Source of the DNA: CAZNPU01 sp964575335
GTDB taxonomy: Bacteria > Planctomycetota > Phycisphaerae > Phycisphaerales > SM1A02
Length of the DNA stretch: 53,715 nt
Direction of reading: 5' to 3'
Assembly: GCA_964575335.1 (NCBI GenBank)
Contig: CAZNPU010000026.1
Coordinates: 1-53,715 of the forward strand
The translations under genes and the position numbers were made by a program. The notes below the pieces were generated by a model. It was not told the origin of the DNA. It ran no database searches and saw only the letters and a program-made list of their open reading frames with translations. The first letter of the stretch is position 1, and every line of letters begins with the position of its first letter. Shown one piece after another: positions 8,990-16,253 of this stretch.

Positions 8990-9589
8990 ATGTCATTGCC
9001 ACGACGCACCCTTTCATACAGCCTTATCATCGCGATGGCTGGCGGTTTTGTCAGCCTTCAGTCCGGATGCGAAGACCTTCCCGGTTCGCGCACCGAGCAG
9101 GCAACCGTCATCGGCGGCGCAGCCGGCGCAGGCATCGGCGCAGTGTTAGCCGAGGAAAACCGCCTGCTTGGCGCTCTCATCGGCGGTCTGCTTGGCGCAG
9201 GCGGCGGCTATCTCATCGGCGCGGAAACCGACTGGTTTGAGGATGACGACGAAGAAGAAGTGCGCAGCGAAGTCCGCACTGCGGTCAACGAAGCCCAAAC
9301 GAATCCCGCAACTGCAGAAGAGGCGAGGCGAGCCACCACAGCCGACATCAATCGCGACGGCTTTGTCACGCTTGATGAGGTCATCGCTATGGACCGTGCC
9401 GGATTCAGCGATGATGAAATGCTCGACCGACTCGAAGCCACGGGACAGATCTTCGATCTGAATTCCGATCAGCGGCAGGTGCTTCGCGATGCCGGCATCA
9501 GCAACGACGTCATCGATCAGATGCAGAACATCAACCGCGAGCAGCGCGACCGCTACCTCGCTGGCGATGATGATGTGATCAGCAGATAA
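8990..9589 (+). CDS. Glycine-zipper, EF-hand envelope protein (probable lipoprotein)
   Basis: 199 residues from ATG 8990, with GCGAGGA at 8974-8980 as ribosome site. A basic, hydrophobic signal segment (1-26) ends at SLQSGC with Cys27, a plausible but imperfect lipobox. Residues 41-77 are a glycine-zipper (IGGAAGAGIGA..., then ALIGGLLGAGGGYLIG), the kind that packs into membranes in outer-membrane lipoproteins of the SlyB/OmpA-linker type. An acidic run DDDEEE follows. An EF-hand loop at 119-130 (D-I-N-R-D-G-F-V-T-L-D-E) has every ligand position filled. The C-terminal half is helical. Exported, probably lipid-anchored and calcium-binding. The next two genes also encode exported proteins, suggesting a common envelope role, though long gaps separate them. 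Confidence 0.78.
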   Translation: MSLPRRTLSYSLIIAMAGGFVSLQSGCEDLPGSRTEQATVIGGAAGAGIGAVLAEENRLLGALIGGLLGAGGGYLIGAETDWFEDDDEEEVRSEVRTAVNEAQTNPATAEEARRATTADINRDGFVTLDEVIAMDRAGFSDDEMLDRLEATGQIFDLNSDQRQVLRDAGISNDVIDQMQNINREQRDRYLAGDDDVISR

Positions 9590-10120
9590 TGCATATGCAG
9601 ACCGCATGGGCGTTGCGATGGTTGATTGATTGCTTTGCCTCTGCCTCTTTCGTGTAAAGCGAAGATGTTTGAAAAAAGCGTGGGGAACATGTTCGGGCGG
9701 TGTGAAGCGCAGCTCTCGGATGCAACGCTCAACGCCGCCTTTTTCAATGCGCGCATACCTTCATTGTTATTGTGCGGTTGGAATCCGTTTGTTTGTTTGC
9801 AGCAACGGTGCAGCCAGGTGAACTCATCGCGCATAGCGTCATTGCTGTTACGCATTTGCAGCTCCAAGACGCTGTTTGCGCAGCAGCGTTGGCGCTCAGC
9901 CGTTCATTAGGACTGATTTCCAATGCAATCGCCCTGCGCGCCGTGATACGAATGCGTGCATTCATCGACAGGCTTTGACAGTGCCGGCGAGGGCGTGATC
10001 CAGCACACGTCAGGACATGCACACGAACATCGTGCGCTTCAGGCCTTCGTGCCTGAAGGGCGTGCTGTGAAGAACCAACGTGCAGGCACAGGTGAACTCA
10101 AATTGGAAAGGAACCAAGTC
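9590..10120. other. Intergenic stretch, no gene supported
   Basis: 530 bases between two exported-protein genes on the plus strand. The open frame continues upstream from 10121, but its composition and lack of a ribosome site argue against a longer protein. No terminator or RNA gene was recognised. Confidence 0.35.
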
Positions 10121-10654
10121 ATGAGGGTACACGGCAAGAACGGCCCCATATCTCGCGGCTTGCCGCATATTACAACTGCTACTGCTGTTGCAGCAGCGCT
10201 CTCAGCATCGCTGCTGCTGAACATTGGTCCGGCGCTGGCGAACGACGGCGGCGATGACATCGCCATGCAGATGCAGCACACGCGCAATCCCTTTGCGCGA
10301 CAGCAGGCGCAGCCGTTCTCCTACTACGACGAACAGTGGTTTGAAAGCGAATTCGATGACGCCGCTTTGCACCCGTGGGCGTATGGCTATCAACAGCCAA
10401 CACCCGGCGCAGCAATGCCGTTCATACAGCATCGCTACTACGACGATCAGTGGCACGAAGACGCATTTGACGAACCCGGCTTCAGGCAGCGTGAATGGGC
10501 GTCTCAGGATCCATTTGGCGATTTCTTTGGGTACTTCCCGCCAGACCCCTTTGAGTTTGAGTCGCCGTACGGCAGCGTCAGCCCCTTCACAACCAGGCCA
10601 AACGCGTATTACAGCGACGACTGGCATGAAGACTTGATGCTTCAGCCAGACTGA
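10121..10654 (+). CDS. Exported protein with three YYDxxWxEDxF repeats
   Basis: 177 residues from ATG 10121 (GGAAAGGA lies a few bases upstream). The N-terminus has a signal peptide with a likely cut after ALA at residue 40. The mature part carries the same aromatic-acidic unit three times: YYDEQWFESEFD at 68-79, YYDDQWHEDAFD at 106-117 and YYSDDWHEDL at 163-172, spaced 38 and 57 residues apart. Between them lie Pro-, Phe- and Gln-rich stretches (DPFGDFFGYFPPDPFEFE). There are no cysteines in the mature protein and no known domain that I recognise. The repeats look like short linear binding motifs, perhaps for calcium, carbohydrate or a cell-wall partner. Position between two other exported proteins suggests a structural envelope role. 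Function unknown. Confidence 0.7.
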   Translation: MRVHGKNGPISRGLPHITTATAVAAALSASLLLNIGPALANDGGDDIAMQMQHTRNPFARQQAQPFSYYDEQWFESEFDDAALHPWAYGYQQPTPGAAMPFIQHRYYDDQWHEDAFDEPGFRQREWASQDPFGDFFGYFPPDPFEFESPYGSVSPFTTRPNAYYSDDWHEDLMLQPD

Positions 10655-10788
10655 CCCGGACCGACACACCTGCAGCGGAGCTTTGATCCGCCTTTCTCAT
10701 CAAGCGATGACATTGACGTGCAACGATCGGAAAACACCGGTCAAGTGAAATGCACTCGATACCAGAAAACGAAAAAGGAGTCACTCTC

Positions 10789-12123
10789 GTGAAACACAAA
10801 ACGATTGGAATGATGTGCGCGACCGCGTTGGCGGTCGGCTTAAGCATGCCTGCCGCAGCTCAGCAGACCGGCGGGCAAACAGAACAGGATTACCAGTGGT
10901 GGCAGCAGCAACAGCAGCAGCAACCACAACGCTACCAGCAACAGCAGCAACAGCAGCACCCCTTCAGACAATTCCAGCAGCAGCGCTTGCAGCAGATGCA
11001 GCCTGTCGCGGGCATAGTGAGAATCGCCTGTGACGTGGACAACGACGGCACTGTTGATGTTGTCGACTACGTCTTCATCACCGATCTGGAACAAGCGCGT
11101 CAGCGAGCGCGTGCGCGCTTGTCCGGACAAGCCGGTTTTCAGGGAATGCCCGGCATGGCTGGCGACCAGCAGTTCGACCTGCAGCAGGCCAGGGCGCGCA
11201 TGCATCAGCAACTGAGGAATCCTCAGATTCGTCAGCACATCATGGAGGCGATGACCGAGGGCCGGTTTGACGATCCAATCGTGCATCAGTGGCTCAGCAA
11301 CCCGATGGTGCAGCAGCGAATGCGAGAGGCGCTGCAGTACGCGCAATCCCAGCAATACGGTTTCGGCGACACCTACGGCTACTTCCAGGAATCGCCGCAC
11401 GCGGGCATGCAACAAACCGCTTCGGGACAGTTCAAGACGCAAGGCACGATTCAGAAGCTCGAAAGCAAACGCCTTGTGGGAATGCGCGATCGTCATGCGA
11501 TAGCCACCATTCAAACCTATGACGGCCAGACTGTTCAGGTGGACCTGGGACCGCGCAACCAGATCACCGACCTCAATCTCTCGCAGGGTGATCAAGTCAC
11601 CATCAGCGGCACGCTCGGCATGCTCAATGATCGCCCGATCGTGATCGCCACTGAGATCCAGACTCAGGATGACATGGTGCAGATTCAGCGGGAACAGCCG
11701 CGCCACTACATTCGCATCGCCGGCGAAGTGCTTGACACGCAAAATGTCTCGTTCCAGGGCGTCGACGAGCAGCACACCGTGGCTGCGATTGAACTGCCGT
11801 CGGGGCAAACCGCGCTGATCGATCTTGGCCCGACCAATGAAGTGCAGAATCTGAACATTCAGTCCGGCCAGCGCATCGCGGTACTGGGCACACCGGTGCG
11901 CATCGATGGCCAACGTGCGCTTCAGGCCCACCAGGTGCGTGCGCAGAACCAAATCGCACGCATTCAGCACACCACCGAGCGCCAGCAGTTGCAGTCGGAG
12001 AGTCCGCAGCAGTTGCGGCGAATGCAGCAGCAACAGCAGCAGCAACGACAGCAACAGCCGCGTCAGCAGCAGCCACGCCAGCAGCAGCAAGATACTTCAT
12101 CTGAGTGGTGGGACAGCAACTGA
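10789..12123 (+). CDS. Exported Gln-rich protein with tandem beta domains and a calcium motif
   Basis: 444 residues from GTG 10789, with AAAGGAG at 10774-10780. The signal peptide is cut after PAAA near residue 24. The mature protein starts with a WW pair (37-38) and poly-Gln tracts, then a dockerin-like calcium loop at 82-93 (D-V-D-N-D-G-T-V-D-V-V-D), then a helical Gln/Arg-rich part (100-200). Two homologous beta domains of about 78 residues follow, 214-291 and 308-386. They share VDLGPRNQI/IDLGPTNEV, LNL/LNIQSG and the pattern of an OB-like barrel. The tail is again poly-Gln and ends SSEWWDSN, mirroring the start. A strong terminator follows. The low-complexity Gln tracts are encoded by CAG/CAA repeats. 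I know of no assigned function; an envelope or matrix scaffold is the simplest reading. Confidence 0.75.
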   Translation: MKHKTIGMMCATALAVGLSMPAAAQQTGGQTEQDYQWWQQQQQQQPQRYQQQQQQQHPFRQFQQQRLQQMQPVAGIVRIACDVDNDGTVDVVDYVFITDLEQARQRARARLSGQAGFQGMPGMAGDQQFDLQQARARMHQQLRNPQIRQHIMEAMTEGRFDDPIVHQWLSNPMVQQRMREALQYAQSQQYGFGDTYGYFQESPHAGMQQTASGQFKTQGTIQKLESKRLVGMRDRHAIATIQTYDGQTVQVDLGPRNQITDLNLSQGDQVTISGTLGMLNDRPIVIATEIQTQDDMVQIQREQPRHYIRIAGEVLDTQNVSFQGVDEQHTVAAIELPSGQTALIDLGPTNEVQNLNIQSGQRIAVLGTPVRIDGQRALQAHQVRAQNQIARIQHTTERQQLQSESPQQLRRMQQQQQQQRQQQPRQQQPRQQQQDTSSEWWDSN

Positions 12124-12349
12124 TCCTGCCGACAACTTGTAACCATCCACTGCGCCTCGGTTCGCGCCCGTGCGAGCCGGGGTTGTTTTTTTTGGCTTTG
12201 CTCCCCAACAGAACCTTGGCTGCTTTTGCTGATTGAGGAATTCCTCAGCGCCAGAGGCACTTGTGCACTTGCTTTGTCTTCAGGAAAACTTCAATGCCCG
12301 ATGCGTGTCATGACGACGCAGCGTGTTCCTGTTGTTGCTGCTGCTGTTG
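12031..12349. repeat. 16-bp inverted CAG/CAA repeat in two convergent genes
   Basis: CAACAGCAGCAGCAAC at 12031-12046 is repeated in reverse complement at 12334-12349. Each copy encodes the Gln tract at the end of one of two genes that face each other. The arms are 287 bases apart and enclose the terminator at 12155-12192. Confidence 0.8.
12155..12192 (+). terminator. Rho-independent terminator
   Basis: CCTCGGTTCGC (12155-12165) pairs with GCGAGCCGGGG (12172-12182) over 11 bp with two G-U pairs, loop GCCCGT, then TTGTTTTTTTT. It closes the Gln-rich protein gene. Confidence 0.85.
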
Positions 12350-13075
12350 TTGCAGTTTTCGAAGCGCGTGCCGGGCAAGAAGGCCAATGATGCTCAGCGC
12401 CACGATCAACAGCGCCACGCCCAGAAGCAACACACCAGCGCCCCGCTCGCTGACAAAGCTCTGGATATCGCGTGCGCCGGTTTGCGCAGCCATGGCCGCC
12501 AGCGCCACCGCCAGCCCGGTGCGCGGCAGCATGCCAATGCACGTGCCGACGGCGTACGGTAGCACGCGCACGCCGGTTGCCGCCATGACAAGATTGGTCA
12601 ACGAAAACGGCGACGTCGGCGACAATCGCAACAGCGCCACCACCATCAAGGTGCGCCAAAAGCCCTCGCCCACCAGCGAATCGCGTATCGCCTGCGCTTT
12701 GGGATTGCGTTCAATGATGTCCTGGACATGATGACTGGAAACGCGCCGGGCGATGTAGTAACCGATCAATGCCCCGCCGGTGAACCCCGCTAGGGCCGCT
12801 GGCAGGCCAAACCACAGCCCGAACACCCAGCCCCCCAGGACCGACTGCGAGTAGGTGGGCAGCAGCCCGAACCCCGCTGCAGCGATAAAAACCGACACAT
12901 ACAGCAACAAGCCGATGTTCGGGTTCAGCAGCAGCCAATCGGAGAGCACGCCCAGATACACCAGCAAAAACGTGCCGCACACCGGCGGCGCAGCCGTCCA
13001 CGCCGCGCCAAGCATGCCGGTCGGACCGAGCTTGCGCCATCGTACACCTGGTGCTGAAACTGCTCCTGATGCCAT
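12308..13075 (-). CDS. TVP38/TMEM64 (DedA-like, VTT domain) membrane protein
   Basis: 255 residues from ATG 13075; the frame stays open to ATG 13165 and 13111, either of which could be the start. An integral membrane protein of the VTT/SNARE-associated family, linked to lipid scrambling and membrane homeostasis in other organisms. Seen here: a first membrane helix (GTFLLVYLGVLSDWLLL), then GLLPTYSQSVLGGWVFG, the family core G-x-x-x-G-Y-Y-I-A-R-R, and the conserved block LMVVALLRLSPTSPFSLTNLVMAATGV. Two more helices and a poly-Gln cytoplasmic tail LQQQQQQQQEH complete it. The Gln tail is unusual and its DNA mirrors the tract in the convergent gene. The GAF gene lies just upstream on the same strand, so the two may be co-transcribed. 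Confidence 0.85.
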   Translation of the reverse strand: MASGAVSAPGVRWRKLGPTGMLGAAWTAAPPVCGTFLLVYLGVLSDWLLLNPNIGLLLYVSVFIAAAGFGLLPTYSQSVLGGWVFGLWFGLPAALAGFTGGALIGYYIARRVSSHHVQDIIERNPKAQAIRDSLVGEGFWRTLMVVALLRLSPTSPFSLTNLVMAATGVRVLPYAVGTCIGMLPRTGLAVALAAMAAQTGARDIQSFVSERGAGVLLLGVALLIVALSIIGLLARHALRKLQQQQQQQQEHAASS

Positions 13076-13171
13076 ACGGGCGATGATATCCGCCTCGCCA
13101 GCTTCCGACATCGGGACGCATGATCGAATCGCACGCTGGTGAGCTGATAGCTGCAACAACGGCAAGACCGC

Positions 13172-13636
13172 TTACGCGCGGGCTGCTGGGCAGGATGCGA
13201 GAGCACGGCCACATTCGATCAGCAGCGCGGTTTCATCCTCGGTAAAGCTGCGCTCTGTTCGATTCGCAATGCCCAGCGCACCAACCGCTTCATCACCATC
13301 GCCGCGGAAAATCGGCACAACAATCGCACCTTCAAGCCCGGTAAGCTTGGCTCCAGGTCGAACATCGCCCGAAACATCCGTCTGCAGATTGCACACCGTC
13401 ACTGGCTGCTTGCGCTCAACCGCCAAACCGGCCATGCCTTTGCCCACCGGCACGGTCCGCACGGTGTTGAGCACAACCTCTGGAATGCCGCGGCTGGCTG
13501 CTCGCAGATGCAGCAGACCATCGGATTCAAGCATATGTATGGTGCCGCTGTCCGCGCTGAAGTGTGTGATGATCCGCTGCAGCGCATCAGCCAGGTCCGT
13601 CGCGCTTCGAATGGCATCAGGCAGATTCATGCCCAA
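13172..13636 (-). CDS. GAF-domain protein
   Basis: 154 residues, essentially one GAF domain (about 15-145). Starts at ATG 13636 or 13630. Typical features are the segment TIHMLESDGLLHLRAAS, the mid-domain VPVGKGMAGLAVERKQPV, and the strand IVVPIFRGDGDEAVGALGIAN. Cytoplasmic small-molecule or redox sensor by family. No output domain is attached, so it must act by protein-protein contact or be an enzyme of the fRMsr type. The only cysteines are in VCNLQTD, LLIECGRALASC, not the three-Cys arrangement of free-methionine-R-sulfoxide reductase, so a sensor is more likely. It lies between the M50/CBS protease (162 bases upstream) and the TVP38-like gene, all on the minus strand. Confidence 0.85.
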   Translation of the reverse strand: MGMNLPDAIRSATDLADALQRIITHFSADSGTIHMLESDGLLHLRAASRGIPEVVLNTVRTVPVGKGMAGLAVERKQPVTVCNLQTDVSGDVRPGAKLTGLEGAIVVPIFRGDGDEAVGALGIANRTERSFTEDETALLIECGRALASCPAARA

Positions 13637-13798
13637 AGCATAGCGTCATGACATCGACTCAGCCGACCTGGCTGAGGTGACCGCCGGGAACCGGGGCATA
13701 TGCATGCATAAGTCACATAAGGCAGCGCAAAAGCATCGAAAGCCACGCCGCACTGCAGCGTATTGACTGCCAGCATGCTGCTGCAATGTTCGGCTGAC

Positions 13799-14998
13799 TT
13801 AGTGGTGCTGCGGCTCCGGTTCAGGCGTGCGACGTATGGAAGGCGGATGCGTATTGTGCGGCGCTGAACCGATCGAATCTTCTTCAAGCTCGACTTTCAG
13901 CGAGATAAAGCCCAAAAGATCCTTCAGCGAGACGATGCCGACAAGCTGACCATTGCGGTCCACCACCATCATGCGCGACGCTCCCGTCTGGCTCATGCGC
14001 GACAGCGCCGTCGTGGCGTCGGCATCGGGGGAAATGGTGTTCTCCTCACCGCAGGCGCGAAGCACATCGCCCACGGTGCGGCTCGACCACAACTCACGAG
14101 GCACATCCTGCAGGTTGCGGGTCGTCACGCATCCAAGCAGGCGGCCGTGATCCTGCACCGGATACATCTTGTAGTGATAGCGATAGATGTAATCTTCAAC
14201 CAGCCGATCCAGCGGAAGACTCGGCGGCACGGTGACCGGCTCGGTGCGCATGAACCTTGAGACCGGCTCGCCTTCAATCGCGCGGCGAATCAGCAGTTGC
14301 TGGTATGACATCTGTGCTGCGTTGCGCAGGAACATGCCGATCACAATCCACCAGATGCCCGCAATCAACGCGCCGGTGGTGAAGATGACCAGCACGCCGA
14401 AAAGCATCAGCATAATGCCGAATCCCGAACCGATGCTTGCGGTGACGCGGGTGGCCCACCGAAGATTGTTCTTCCACTGCCACAAGGCTGAGCGAAGCAC
14501 GCGCCCGCCGTCGAGCGGAAAGGCGGGAATCATGTTGAACAATACAAGAATGAAATTGATCGTCCCCAGCCACCCCAGAACTCCCGCCACGGGCATCGGC
14601 ATGGGAATAAGCACGGCCATGAACAACAGCACAGCCAACGCAACGCTGACGATCGGCCCGGCAATGGCGACGAAGAACTCTGCTTTGGCGCTGGGCGGTT
14701 CCTGCGTCATTTCCGCCACGCCGCCGAAGATAAACAGCGTGATGCCGCGCATGGGCACGCCAAAGCGCTCTGCTGTCAGCGCATGACCGAGTTCATGCAG
14801 CAGGATTGAGGCAAACAGTCCCAGCGCTCCGCCCGCACCCATCCACCAGTATGTCGCGGTAGGCAGATCCGGATACCAGGTCGGAAACAGGCCTCTTGCA
14901 AGCGACCAGGTTATGAGAAATGCCAGAATGAACCAGCTCAGGTCAATGCTGATTCGAATGCCGAACACGCGGAAGAGGTCGATACGTGGTCCGAACAT
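13799..14998 (-). CDS. Site-2 protease-like M50 metallopeptidase with CBS domains
   Basis: 399 residues from ATG 14998, preferred to 15040 because CAAAGG lies just upstream and the family begins with an FGPRIDLF-type strand. An intramembrane zinc protease: His68-Glu69-x-x-His72 (HELGH) in the second or third helix and the third ligand Asp163 in N-M-I-P-A-F-P-L-D-G-G. About six membrane helices run to residue 225. A tandem CBS pair (about 240-375) follows, with VSRFMRTEPVTV and MMVVDRNGQLVGIVSLKDLL; CBS pairs in this subfamily bind adenine nucleotides and gate activity. The tail is Pro/Glu/His-rich. Its substrate, probably a membrane-bound regulator such as an anti-sigma factor, is unknown. 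It is divergent from the H1-like gene at 15514. Confidence 0.93.
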   Translation of the reverse strand: MFGPRIDLFRVFGIRISIDLSWFILAFLITWSLARGLFPTWYPDLPTATYWWMGAGGALGLFASILLHELGHALTAERFGVPMRGITLFIFGGVAEMTQEPPSAKAEFFVAIAGPIVSVALAVLLFMAVLIPMPMPVAGVLGWLGTINFILVLFNMIPAFPLDGGRVLRSALWQWKNNLRWATRVTASIGSGFGIMLMLFGVLVIFTTGALIAGIWWIVIGMFLRNAAQMSYQQLLIRRAIEGEPVSRFMRTEPVTVPPSLPLDRLVEDYIYRYHYKMYPVQDHGRLLGCVTTRNLQDVPRELWSSRTVGDVLRACGEENTISPDADATTALSRMSQTGASRMMVVDRNGQLVGIVSLKDLLGFISLKVELEEDSIGSAPHNTHPPSIRRTPEPEPQHH

Positions 14999-15513
14999 AA
15001 TGTGCCTTTGTGATACGGCACGGTGCGGAATGCAACGCACGCGCCTGGTTTACGCCACGTGAATTCTATGGGGTGTCAGGGTCGAATCGAGCGATGCAGC
15101 ACACCCAAAATGCGGCCATGAGTGACGATCATAATGCAAGGTGGAACCTGCTGGAATGTGCATGCTGAAGTCAAGCATCACGATTCTTGCTGCGTGAGCT
15201 GTGATTGGTCAGGCGTCAGTTGCCGGTTGTTCTTCAGGGATATCGCAGCCGAATACACAAACCGCCGCTTGCAGTGTTGCGCTTCCGCCGGTGTTGCGTT
15301 ACGGGTGTTCACACGCAATCGCCCGCTCATCAAGGATGTCAACAGGTGGCGACACTGCCCGGTACGGCACTAGGGCGGACTACCAAATTGTGCGAAAGCT
15401 CAAAAGCTTGCGCTTCGTTTCATGCGAAGCAATCGATAAGGTGTGCGCTGTGCACAGCGAGCGCAGCGCTACGCTTCTCCGACACCTGCGCAACCAGAAA
15501 AGGAGTTCAACTC
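14999..15513. other. Divergent intergenic region
   Basis: It separates the M50 protease (minus) from the H1-like gene (plus) and should hold both promoters. A hairpin at 15392-15413 (GCGaAAGCT, loop CAAA, AGCTTGCGC, one mismatch) lies about 100 bases before the H1-like start and could be in its leader. No gene is supported. Confidence 0.35.
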
Positions 15514-16005
15514 ATGCCACGAGGCAATCCAGCACGAACATCGAAAAAACGAGGGCGCCGGGCCGAGCCGATTGAAACCGTCGAAACCGAGAAGGCGCCT
15601 GCTCGAAGCGCGAAGCGCCAGCCAACGAGCCGAGGCGCCCGCCGTGCAGGAACTGCACGCAGCCAGGGCATGGAAGAGACAATGCCGACACGGCGAGGCG
15701 GGCGTCGCGCCGGAACCGCCAGCGAAGCCACAACCCGCAAGAAGAAAACAACCAGCCGTACTGCTGGCAGTCGCGCCAGCACCTCTACCGGTACGGCACG
15801 CCGCAGCACACGAACGGGTACAACTGCCCGCACACGCGCTGCCAGCGCTTCCAAAACTGCAACCGGCCGCACACGATCTGCCGGCCGCAGTGCAGCCACA
15901 ACTGCTCGAACCGGCGCACGCAGCGGCGGCTCACGGACTGCGTCCAGCGGCCGCGCCACGCGCTCCAAAACCACCGCCCGCCGCACAGCAAGCTCGCGTT
16001 CGTAA
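15514..16005 (+). CDS. Histone H1-like, Ala/Arg/Thr/Ser-rich basic protein
   Basis: 163 residues from ATG 15514 with AAAAGGAG at 15498-15504. Almost entirely Ala, Arg, Thr, Ser, Gly and Lys, with repeated short units such as TARRSTRTGTTARTR, GRTRSAGRSAATTARTG and GRATRSKTTARRTASS. No folded domain, no Cys, no signal peptide, very high positive charge. This composition matches the disordered DNA-binding tails of eukaryotic histone H1 and of bacterial H1-like proteins (Hc1/HctB of Chlamydia, AlgP), known to compact DNA. Here the basic tail makes up the whole protein. The ribosome site and strong terminator support it as real. Because of the composition all three frames stay open, so the coding frame was chosen by the ribosome site. 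A nucleoid-compaction role is inference. Confidence 0.72.
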   Translation: MPRGNPARTSKKRGRRAEPIETVETEKAPARSAKRQPTSRGARRAGTARSQGMEETMPTRRGGRRAGTASEATTRKKKTTSRTAGSRASTSTGTARRSTRTGTTARTRAASASKTATGRTRSAGRSAATTARTGARSGGSRTASSGRATRSKTTARRTASSRS

Positions 16006-16049
16006 CCGCCCATCAATCCGATATCAATCCACCGCGCACCCCACCACAC

Positions 16050-16085
16050 AGCGGCTGGTCCTGTCACCAGGTCAGCCGCTTTTTT
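16050..16085 (+). terminator. Rho-independent terminator after the H1-like gene
   Basis: AGCGGCTG and CAGCCGCT form an outer 8-bp stem, CCTG and CAGG an inner one (16050-16080), followed by TTTTT. Confidence 0.8.
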
Positions 16086-16103
16086 CATCGGCCGCCTCAG
16101 CAT

Positions 16104-16135
16104 CATCAAAAGCGCAGATTCCTCTGCTTTTGATG
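16104..16135. terminator. Second hairpin between convergent genes
   Basis: CATCAAAAG and CTTTTGATG pair over 9 bp, with an inner CAG/CTG and a two-base bulge. It lies between the H1-like gene and the histidine kinase, and could be a backup terminator in either direction; no long T run follows. Confidence 0.4.
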
Positions 16136-16253
16136 GACGTTCGATGAGCATCCAACTGCCCCTGACGCATTCAGTCGATCCCGCCAGAACCAGATTCAAC
16201 GTGCATCGCTCATCGCCTGGCTTTGGCGCGTGTAATTTTCTTTTTCCCGCTTT

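Noticed and set aside
10840..12090. A 416-residue Leu-rich open frame on the minus strand
   Set aside because: It is the complement of the CAG/CAA-rich Gln gene, which reads as Leu on the other strand; no ribosome site.
15443..16199. Two more long frames over the H1-like gene (plus frame from 15443, minus frame from 16199)
   Set aside because: Biased composition keeps all frames open. Only the frame starting at 15514 has AAAAGGAG before its ATG and gives the expected H1-like protein.
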